From positions 1 to 5,095 of the forward strand of contig JAICQA010000213.1 of assembly GCA_025929595.1 (NCBI GenBank): DNA of 5,095 nucleotides. Reading direction: 5' to 3'. The position numbers and the translations under genes are program-made. Source of the DNA: Xanthobacteraceae bacterium. Its GTDB lineage: Bacteria; Pseudomonadota; Alphaproteobacteria; Rhizobiales; Xanthobacteraceae. Shown here one piece after another: positions 1 to 5,095 of this stretch; the first letter of the stretch is position 1; the number at the start of each line of letters is the position of its first letter. The notes under the pieces are model-generated. The model did not search any database. It saw only the letters and a program-made list of their open reading frames with translations, and had not been told where the DNA came from.

Positions 1-2
1 AA

Positions 3-104
3 CTGCGGCAGGGCGGACATCAGCGCATCTCGGTTCAATATGTAAAAGTCACTGAGGGGAGCCAGGCAGTCATCAGCAACGTACAAAATCCAAAACATGA
101 ATGA
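3..104 (+). CDS. C-terminal end of a conserved hypothetical protein (5'-truncated by window edge)
   Basis: The frame is open from base 3 to a TGA at 102-104, giving 33 residues. It contains GGHQRISVQYVKV (12-50) followed by EGSQAVISNV (54-83). This resembles a C-terminal signature I recall from uncharacterised proteobacterial proteins, roughly GGxQxVxVxHVxVxxGGQAxVGxV. Function is unknown and none is proposed. Several normally conserved positions differ: Tyr for the His of HV, Ser for the second Gly of GGQA, and Ser for the later Gly. The copy may therefore be divergent or a decaying remnant. The other two forward frames stop by position 54. The gene lies upstream in the same direction as the efflux operon, but 262 nt of non-coding sequence and a candidate promoter separate them, so co-transcription is unlikely. 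The match rests on memory of a family pattern over a short piece, so confidence is moderate. Confidence 0.5.
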   Translation: MRQGGHQRISVQYVKVTEGSQAVISNVQNPKHE

Positions 105-182
105 CATGCCCCATGTGTGTAAGGCGGACGTTGCCATAACTAGCCTACCCAGCAGGTCCTCTAATGCGCCAGCCCTTCGCTC

Positions 183-232
183 TTGAACGACGGTCTCGTT
201 AAAGCCATTATCAGCAGGATAAGTGACCTTAT
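183..232 (+). promoter_or_regulatory. Weak sigma70-like promoter candidate with a downstream inverted repeat
   Basis: TTGAAC (183-188) and CATTAT (206-211) are separated by 17 nt. Each matches 4 of 6 bases of the housekeeping consensus. Immediately downstream, where transcription would start, lies the inverted repeat ATAAG-TGAC-CTTAT (219-232), with 5-bp arms and a 4-nt spacer, which could be a repressor operator. It would transcribe into the efflux operon. Both elements are short and could occur by chance; the 265-290 element is the better promoter candidate. Confidence 0.22.
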
Positions 233-264
233 TGTCTCAGCGGTGCGGCTTGCTGGTTGTTGCT

Positions 265-290
265 TGTCGATTTTGGCATACTGAACCGAC
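265..290 (+). promoter_or_regulatory. Candidate ECF42-type sigma factor promoter of the efflux operon
   Basis: TGTCGA (265-270) is followed after exactly 16 nt by CGAC (287-290), then TAT. This fits the ECF42 target promoter as I recall it: TGTCGA at -35 and CGA/TC at -10. The same element with the same spacing and the same CGACTAT sits before the DGPF-like gene at 4978-5003. Transcription would start near 296-299, leaving a leader of about 70 nt before the adaptor start at 367. Other TGTCGA hexamers in the window (594-599, 1778-1783 and, on the minus strand, 2441-2446) have no CGAC at this distance and lie inside genes. The motif match is seen directly; the sigma-factor assignment is inferred. 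Confidence 0.55.
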
Positions 291-318
291 TATATGGTAA
301 AGGCAGCCAATCCATAGC

Positions 319-324
319 AAGGAG
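319..324 (+). promoter_or_regulatory. Orphan Shine-Dalgarno-like AAGGAG upstream of the adaptor gene
   Basis: AAGGAG is a strong ribosome-binding sequence but lies 42 nt from the first in-frame ATG (367), too far to serve it directly. A second, weaker AAGGA lies at 330-334. Nine nt after AAGGAG, in frame with the adaptor, is ATA (334-336). An out-of-frame GTG (344) lies 9 nt after AAGGA. Either the real start is unusual or this is a leftover of an ancestral start. Confidence 0.35.
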
Positions 325-366
325 AACGTAAGGATACGGTCGAGTGGGTTCCGGATACCCGCCTCC

Positions 367-1581
367 ATGTTCCCCGGCATCATGCATTACGATCAAGCAT
401 ACAACGTCTCTCGTGTGTGGTCGATTGCGCGCGGTGCGACCATTGCGTTGCTGCTCACACTGGCAGGCTGCAACGGCGAGCCGGCCAGTGGTGGTGGCCA
501 GCCGCCACCGCCCGAAGTCGCCGTCGCGCAGGTGCTTACCAAGTCCGTGCAGCAATGGGACGAATACACCGGCCGCGTGAGCGCGATTGACACTGTCGAA
601 TTACGGCCCCGCGTCAGCGGGTACGTACAGCGTGTCGCCTACGGAGAAGGTGAGGACGTGAAGCAAGGCGACCTGATGTTCCAGATCGACCCCCGTCCCT
701 ACCGTGCGGCATTGGACAACGCCCAGGCGCAACTGGCCCGCGCGCGCGTGGCGGAGCAACTCGAAGCGGTACGGATCAAACGCGCTCAGTCGTTGATCGA
801 CGACGACGCGATTTCACGCGAGGAGATCGATCTGCGCCGCGCTGCGCATGAGCAGAGTATGGCCGATATCCGCGCCGCCGAGGCAGCGGTGGCTACGGCC
901 AAGCTCAACCTGTCTTTCACCGAGGTGCGCGCGCCGGTCGCGGGGCGGGCGAGCCGGGCCCTGGTCACGGTCGGAAATCTGGCCACGGCGGACCAGACTC
1001 TACTGACGACGCTCGTGTCACAGGATCCGATGTACGTCTATTTTGATGCCGATGAGAACAGCTACCTGCGATACAAGGAACAAGAGCGCAAGAGCGAGCG
1101 CACAGGGCGTGATAATACGGTGTACGTCGGTCTGGCCAACGAGGATGGCTATCCGCATGTGGGCACGGTCAACTTCCTTGACAATCAGGTCAACCCGACC
1201 ATCGGGACCGTACGCGCACGGGCTGTGGTCTCGAATGCCGATCGCATGTTCACCCCTGGCCTGTACGCACGCGTTCGTTTTGCCAGCGGCCAGAAGGCCG
1301 ATGCTCTGCTGATCGACGACAAGGCCGTTCTGACCGACCAGGACCGCAAGTACGTTTACGTGGTGGACAAGGACGGCAAGGCGCAGCGCAAGGATGTCGT
1401 GCTCGGCCGCATGGTCGAGGGGCTGCGCGTGGTCCAGTCAGGCCTCGCGCCGGATGACAAGGTCATCGTGGCCGGCCTGCAAAAGATCTTCTATCCCGGC
1501 ATACCCGTCAAGGCAAACGAGGTGCCGATGGGCACGCTCCGAGCAGCGCCGACTGCGCCTGCAGCCGTACCGGAGAAGTGA
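367..1581 (+). CDS. mexE: RND efflux periplasmic adaptor lipoprotein, MexE/AcrA family
   Basis: This is the periplasmic adaptor (membrane fusion protein) that links the inner-membrane RND pump to an outer-membrane channel. The 404 residues are close to the usual length (MexE about 414). A signal peptide with a hydrophobic core (about 24-33) ends in the lipobox LAGC, so Cys35 should be lipidated. Next come the lipoyl half-motif around 77-110 (RPRVSGYV, then VKQGDLMFQIDPRPY), an alpha-helical hairpin about 115-182 rich in Ala, Arg and Glu with DAISREEID, the second lipoyl half (FTEVRAPVAGR, 184-194), a beta-barrel from about 200 (DPMYVYFDADENSYLRY), and a membrane-proximal domain ending in an Ala/Pro-rich tail. 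The start is uncertain. ATG 367 is the first in-frame ATG after the TAA at 298-300 but has no close ribosome binding site. ATG 382 and GTG 415 are alternatives, and GTG 415 would give a 19-residue signal peptide of more typical length. The stop lies 9 nt before the pump gene, so the two form an operon. The symbol denotes the family; orthology to mexE is not proven. Confidence 0.93.
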   Translation: MFPGIMHYDQAYNVSRVWSIARGATIALLLTLAGCNGEPASGGGQPPPPEVAVAQVLTKSVQQWDEYTGRVSAIDTVELRPRVSGYVQRVAYGEGEDVKQGDLMFQIDPRPYRAALDNAQAQLARARVAEQLEAVRIKRAQSLIDDDAISREEIDLRRAAHEQSMADIRAAEAAVATAKLNLSFTEVRAPVAGRASRALVTVGNLATADQTLLTTLVSQDPMYVYFDADENSYLRYKEQERKSERTGRDNTVYVGLANEDGYPHVGTVNFLDNQVNPTIGTVRARAVVSNADRMFTPGLYARVRFASGQKADALLIDDKAVLTDQDRKYVYVVDKDGKAQRKDVVLGRMVEGLRVVQSGLAPDDKVIVAGLQKIFYPGIPVKANEVPMGTLRAAPTAPAAVPEK

Positions 1582-1590
1582 GCGACAGAC

Positions 1591-4500
1591 GTGGACTTTT
1601 CCAAGTTCTTCATCGATCGGCCGATCTTCGCCGCAGTGCTGTCCATCGTGATCTTCGTCGGGGGCCTGATCGCGATCCCTATCCTTCCCATCAGTGAATA
1701 TCCGGAGGTGGTGCCGCCTGCGGTGATCGTACGCGCAACCTACCCCGGCGCCAACCCCAAGGTGATCGCCGAAACCGTGTCGACGCCGTTAGAAGAGCAG
1801 ATCAACGGCGTCGAGCACATGATGTACATGAAGTCGGTGGCGGGATCGGACGGTGTCTTGCAGATGACGATCACGTTCCGTCCCGGCACCGATCCCGATG
1901 CCGCGCAGGTCCAGGTGCAGAACCGCGTCAGCCAAGCGCTGTCGCGGCTGCCGTCCGAGGTCGTCCGTCTCGGCGTGACCACGCAGAAGGAATCGCCCAA
2001 CTTCCTCGTGCTGGTCCAGCTGCTCTCACCGAACGGCACGTATGACGCGCTCTACCTGCGCAACTACGCCAACATCAAAATCAAGGATGAACTGGCTCGG
2101 TTACCCGGTGTCGGTCAGGTGCAGATTTTCGGCAGCGGCGACTATGCGATGCGCATCTGGCTCGACCCGGACAAGATTGCGTCGCGGGGGATGACGGCCG
2201 GCGACATCATCCGCGCCGTGCAGGAACAGAATATCCAAGTCTCGGCCGGACAGCTCGGTGCAGAACCCATCGCCAAAGGCAGCGACTTTCTGATCTCGAT
2301 CAATGCCCAAGGTCGCCTGCGCACGGCCGAGGAGTTCGGCCAGGTCGTATTAAAGGCGGGCGCGAACGGCGAGATCGTGCACCTGGCCGATGTGGCGCGC
2401 ATCGAACTCGGCGCCAACGACTACACGTTGCGCGGGCAACTCGACAACCGAGACGCTCCGCCGATCGGCATCTTCCAAGCACCAGGGGCCAACGCGCTTA
2501 CCGTGCGCGATGCCGTGATCGCGAAAATGGAAGAACTGAAGACGCGTTTCCCGCCCGACCTCACATATCGCTCGGACTACGACACCACCGTCTTCGTACG
2601 CGATTCGATCACCGCTGTCGTGCAGACACTGCTGGAAGCGATTCTGCTCGTTGTGCTCGTCGTGATCCTGTTCCTGCAGACCTGGCGCGCGTCGATCATT
2701 CCGTTGATTGCCGTGCCCGTGTCGGTGATCGGAACCTTCGCCGCCCTGTATCTGCTCGGTTTCTCAATCAACACACTGACTCTGTTCGGCCTGGTCCTCG
2801 CGATCGGCATCGTCGTTGACGACGCCATCGTGGTCGTCGAGAACGTCGAGCGCAACATCGAGGAAGGCCGAACACCGCTCGAGGCCGCGCATCAGGCGAT
2901 GAAGGAAGTCTCAGGCCCCATCGTCGCGATTGCACTCGTGCTGTGCGCCGTGTTCCTGCCGATGGCGTTTCTGACCGGCGTCACCGGCCAGTTCTACAAA
3001 CAGTTCGCGGTGACGATCGCGATCTCCACTGTCATCTCGGCGATCAATTCACTGACCATGTCGCCGGCGCTGGCGGCCAAGTTGCTCAAGAGCCACGGCA
3101 CTCCGAAGGATGGTCTTTCTCGCTGGATCGAGCGTTTGTTCGGGTGGGTGTTCCGTCCCTTCAACCGCTTTTTCAAAGCAAGTTCCGACAAGTACCAAGG
3201 CACTGTCTCGCGCGCCTTGAAGCATCGTGGGGCGGTGTTTGCCGTCTACGCGCTGCTGTTGCTCGGAACCGGGCTGATCTTCCAAGCGGTGCCGCGGGGC
3301 TTTATCCCGACTCAGGATAAGCTGTTCCTCATGGCCGGCGTAAAATTGCCGGAAGGAGCCTCTCTCGAACGCACGGATACGGTGTTGCACAGGGTGGTCG
3401 AGATCAGCAAGAGCGTGGATGGCATCGCCCACGTCGTGGCAATGACCGGTCTGAACCCGCTCCAATTTACGAACACGCCGAATTATGGCATCGCGTTTCT
3501 CATCTTGAAGCCGTTTGGCGAACGTCACCGCAGCGCCAAAGAGATCAGTGAAGAGATGAATGGAAAGCTCGCGGGCATCCAGGAAGGTATGACCTTCGTC
3601 CTCATGCCGCCGCCGATTCTCGGCCTGGGCAACGGTGCCGGGTATTCTCTGTTCATCGAAGATCGCGTCGGCCTCGGATTTGGCGCGCTGCAAAATGCCG
3701 TCAATGCCCTCCAGGGGGCGGTGATGCAGACTGCTGGAATGGGATTTCCGATCAGCGGCTATCAGTCCAACGTGCCGCAGCTTGACGTCGAGGTGGATCG
3801 CGTGAAGACCAAGGCGCAGGGCATTGCGCTGACCGAGTTGTTCAACACGCTGCAGGTTTACCTCGGTTCAGCCTACGTGAACGACTTTAACGCGTTCGGC
3901 CGCACCTGGCGCATCTATGCGCAAGCCGACGGAGATTTTCGCGGGAAGGTCGAGGACATCGCCAATCTCAAGACGCGCAACGATCGCGGTGAGATGGTGC
4001 CGATCGGCTCCCTGGTCAAATTGAGGTCCACCTACGGCCCGGATCCGGTGCTGCGCTACAACGGCTATCCCGCCGCCGACTTTTTGGGCGAAGCCGACCC
4101 GACCAAATTGTCCTCGGCGCAGGCAATGGACAACCTTCGCCAGATCGCGGCGAAGGTGCTACCCAACGGTATGACTATCGAATGGACCGACCTGAGCTTT
4201 CAAGAAGCCTCGCAGGGGAGGGCGGCGCTGCTGGTGTTTCCGGTCGCCATCTTGTTGGCCTTCCTCGTGCTCGCTGCGCTCTACGAGTCCTGGACCTTGC
4301 CGCTCGCAGTGATTCTGATCGTGCCGATCTGCATGCTCTGCGCGCTGGCCGGCGTCAAACTTACTGGCGGCGACAACAACACCTTCGTGCAGGTCGGCCT
4401 GGTCGTACTGATGGGCCTGGCCTGCAAGAACGCGATCCTCATCGTCGAATTCGCGCGCGAGCTGGAACTGCAGGGCAACGGCACCATCCAAGCGGCACTC

Positions 4501-4788
4501 GAAGCCTGCCGCTTGCGATTGCGCCCAATCGTCATGACGTCGGTGGCCTTCATTGCCGGCACGGTTCCACTCGTGCTTTCGCACGGCGCCGGCGCCGAAG
4601 TGCGATCGGCCACGGGGATCACCGTGTTCGCCGGCATGATTGGCGTGACCCTGTTCGGCCTGTTCCTCACCCCGGTGTTCTATGTCGGCTTGCGTCTATT
4701 GTCGGGACGCAAACTGATCAGCCATGACCAAACAATGCCGCGCGGTGCCCTTGAAAACGCGTATAGCCAGGTCGAGGCGGCCCGTTAA
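1591..4788 (+). CDS. mexF: RND multidrug efflux transporter, HAE1 family, MexF/BpeF-like
   Basis: This is the inner-membrane proton/drug antiporter, which works as a trimer and exports hydrophobic or amphiphilic compounds through the adaptor and an outer-membrane channel. The 1065 residues match MexF (about 1062) along their length with no break. The N-terminus has FFIDRPIFA (6-14) and TM1 at about 12-30. A periplasmic pore/docking domain is followed by TM2-TM6 (about 343-497). A second half begins with TM7 (about 546-565) and GFIPTQDK (570-577), carries the docking-loop motif YVNDFN (762-767), and has TM8-TM12 (about 880-1035). The proton-relay residues are present: Asp410 and Asp411 in TM4 (GIVVDDAIVVVENVERN), Lys946 in TM10 (GLACKNAILIVEF), and Arg976 and Thr983 at TM11, corresponding to AcrB D407, D408, K940, R971 and T978. 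The start is GTG 1591, with GGAGAAG at 1572-1578 inside the end of the adaptor gene; the translation begins exactly as MexF-type proteins do. MexF and BpeF pumps export chloramphenicol, quinolones and trimethoprim; the substrates here cannot be read from sequence. No outer-membrane channel gene follows. Confidence 0.97.
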   Translation: MDFSKFFIDRPIFAAVLSIVIFVGGLIAIPILPISEYPEVVPPAVIVRATYPGANPKVIAETVSTPLEEQINGVEHMMYMKSVAGSDGVLQMTITFRPGTDPDAAQVQVQNRVSQALSRLPSEVVRLGVTTQKESPNFLVLVQLLSPNGTYDALYLRNYANIKIKDELARLPGVGQVQIFGSGDYAMRIWLDPDKIASRGMTAGDIIRAVQEQNIQVSAGQLGAEPIAKGSDFLISINAQGRLRTAEEFGQVVLKAGANGEIVHLADVARIELGANDYTLRGQLDNRDAPPIGIFQAPGANALTVRDAVIAKMEELKTRFPPDLTYRSDYDTTVFVRDSITAVVQTLLEAILLVVLVVILFLQTWRASIIPLIAVPVSVIGTFAALYLLGFSINTLTLFGLVLAIGIVVDDAIVVVENVERNIEEGRTPLEAAHQAMKEVSGPIVAIALVLCAVFLPMAFLTGVTGQFYKQFAVTIAISTVISAINSLTMSPALAAKLLKSHGTPKDGLSRWIERLFGWVFRPFNRFFKASSDKYQGTVSRALKHRGAVFAVYALLLLGTGLIFQAVPRGFIPTQDKLFLMAGVKLPEGASLERTDTVLHRVVEISKSVDGIAHVVAMTGLNPLQFTNTPNYGIAFLILKPFGERHRSAKEISEEMNGKLAGIQEGMTFVLMPPPILGLGNGAGYSLFIEDRVGLGFGALQNAVNALQGAVMQTAGMGFPISGYQSNVPQLDVEVDRVKTKAQGIALTELFNTLQVYLGSAYVNDFNAFGRTWRIYAQADGDFRGKVEDIANLKTRNDRGEMVPIGSLVKLRSTYGPDPVLRYNGYPAADFLGEADPTKLSSAQAMDNLRQIAAKVLPNGMTIEWTDLSFQEASQGRAALLVFPVAILLAFLVLAALYESWTLPLAVILIVPICMLCALAGVKLTGGDNNTFVQVGLVVLMGLACKNAILIVEFARELELQGNGTIQAALEACRLRLRPIVMTSVAFIAGTVPLVLSHGAGAEVRSATGITVFAGMIGVTLFGLFLTPVFYVGLRLLSGRKLISHDQTMPRGALENAYSQVEAAR

Positions 4789-4847
4789 GCGCGCTGATCG
4801 GCCGAGCGCCTTCCACCCGACGGCTGGCGAGATTCAGAGAGACCGAG

Positions 4848-4890
4848 AGCTATGTGGCACGTCCGCGGTCGCCACAAGAGTTCCATAGCT
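4848..4890. other. Bulged hairpin downstream of the efflux operon
   Basis: AGCTATG (4848-4854) pairs with CATAGCT (4884-4890), and the adjoining TGGC (4855-4858) pairs with GCCA (4871-4874). This makes an 11-bp stem with a 12-nt loop, itself containing the palindrome CCGCGG, and a 9-nt bulge on the 3' side (4875-4883). It lies 59 nt past the pump stop codon. No T-tract follows, so it is not a standard intrinsic terminator. It could stabilise the operon's 3' end, act in Rho-dependent termination, or bind a protein. Confidence 0.4.
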
Positions 4891-4977
4891 GAACCAGGTT
4901 GTCTTCGGGCATCTGGCGCGCGGCCCTTGTGATTCGCCAATAATCCCCTGACCATGTTTTGCTTGAGGTTGGAACAG

Positions 4978-5003
4978 TGTCGAAATCCACCTCTCTAGAC
5001 GAC
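4978..5003 (+). promoter_or_regulatory. Candidate ECF42-type sigma factor promoter of the DGPF-like gene
   Basis: TGTCGA (4978-4983), a 16-nt spacer, and CGAC (5000-5003) followed by TAT reproduce the element at 265-290 exactly in both boxes and in spacing. Transcription would begin near 5009-5012, giving a leader of about 45 nt that includes the ribosome binding site. Finding this motif in front of a DGPF-family gene is the arrangement I recall for ECF42 loci, where the sigma factor activates the DGPF genes and usually its own gene. The word match is direct; the sigma-factor assignment is inferred. Confidence 0.65.
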
Positions 5004-5041
5004 TATTGGATGAAGGAGCCGCTTCAGGGGCAAAAAAACGA

Positions 5042-5048
5042 AAAGGAG
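5042..5048 (+). promoter_or_regulatory. Ribosome binding site of the DGPF-like gene
   Basis: AAAGGAG lies 7 nt before ATG 5056, near-ideal spacing. It fixes that ATG as the start and shows that the short reading frame at the window edge is a real gene. Confidence 0.8.
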
Positions 5049-5055
5049 AAATCCC

Positions 5056-5095
5056 ATGGAATTCATGATTCTGATGATCCCGTCTGTTTACCGCA
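5056..5095 (+). CDS. YciI/DGPF-family protein, N-terminal fragment (runs off window edge)
   Basis: Only 13 codons are visible, MEFMILMIPSVYR, before the window ends. The pattern of a Met/Phe/Ile/Leu first beta-strand followed by an IPxVY turn is what I recall at the start of YciI-related (DGPF, YCII domain) proteins, which often read MKFMxLMIPKVY. These are small proteins of about 100-150 residues with a dimeric alpha/beta barrel-like fold, named for a conserved Asp-Gly-Pro-Phe motif further on that cannot be seen here. Their biochemical role is generally unknown. DGPF genes commonly sit beside ECF42 sigma factor genes, and the promoter candidate 52 nt upstream fits that. The start is secure because of the strong ribosome binding site. 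The family assignment rests on few residues plus the promoter context. Confidence 0.6.
   Translation, partial: MEFMILMIPSVYR

Noticed and set aside
101..139. 12-codon open frame overlapping the stop of the left-edge gene (ATGA overlap)
   Set aside because: It is too short, with no ribosome binding site and no recognisable peptide; the overlap is likely chance.
257..280. MexT-like nod box (GTCGAT core at 266-271) before the operon
   Set aside because: Only the core hexamer matches; the flanking ATCA and ACYAT parts are absent at the expected distances. The hexamer is better explained by the overlapping TGTCGA promoter element.
229..555. Minus-strand 108-codon open frame across the operon's upstream region
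   Set aside because: It overlaps the adaptor's signal peptide region antisense, has no recognisable protein features, and looks like a shadow of GC-rich coding sequence; it is not a divergent regulator.
3049..3693. Minus-strand 214-codon open frame inside the pump gene
   Set aside because: It lies wholly antisense to an intact, strongly conserved RND gene and shows composition-driven sequence without domains.
4182..4727. Plus-strand 181-codon open frame inside the pump gene
   Set aside because: It is a frame-shifted shadow of the transporter's C-terminal half; its Arg-rich low-complexity translation is typical of an alternative frame in GC-rich DNA.
4791..4809. GCGCT/AGCGC mini-hairpin just after the pump stop codon as a terminator
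   Set aside because: The stem is only 5 bp with a 9-nt loop and no following T-tract, so it is not convincing as an intrinsic terminator.
4852..4932. Short open frame of 26 codons in the intergenic region after the pump
   Set aside because: It has no clear ribosome binding site and no recognisable sequence, and its 5' part coincides with the hairpin at 4848-4890.

Overview
The window is a GC-rich proteobacterial (Pseudomonadota) segment built around a two-gene RND multidrug efflux operon of the MexEF/BpeEF type. The pump protein matches, as I recall them, Pseudomonas MexF and its Burkholderia relatives along its whole length. The genus cannot be fixed from the sequence.

Layout: positions 3-104 hold the last codons of a plus-strand gene that enters from the left edge, probably the tail of a conserved hypothetical protein. 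Positions 105-366 are a less GC-rich intergenic region containing the pump operon's likely promoter. Positions 367-1581 encode a lipoprotein periplasmic adaptor (MexE-like). After a 9-nt gap, 1591-4788 encode the inner-membrane RND transporter (MexF-like), intact with its proton-relay residues. Positions 4789-5055 are intergenic and hold a bulged hairpin and a second promoter candidate. At 5056 a new gene starts with a strong ribosome binding site and runs off the right edge; its 13 visible residues look like a YciI/DGPF-family protein. No outer-membrane channel gene and no dedicated regulator gene lies in the window.

The main observation is that the two intergenic regions carry the same bipartite element, TGTCGA-N16-CGACTAT, at 265-293 and 4978-5006. 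One copy precedes the efflux operon and the other precedes the DGPF-like gene. As I recall it, this pattern (TGTCGA at -35, CGA/TC at -10) is the target promoter described for ECF42 extracytoplasmic-function sigma factors, which are typically encoded next to DGPF genes. The inference is that an ECF42-type sigma factor encoded just to the right of the window controls both its own DGPF locus and this efflux pump. I know of no description of an ECF42 regulon that includes an RND pump, so this is the part most worth testing.
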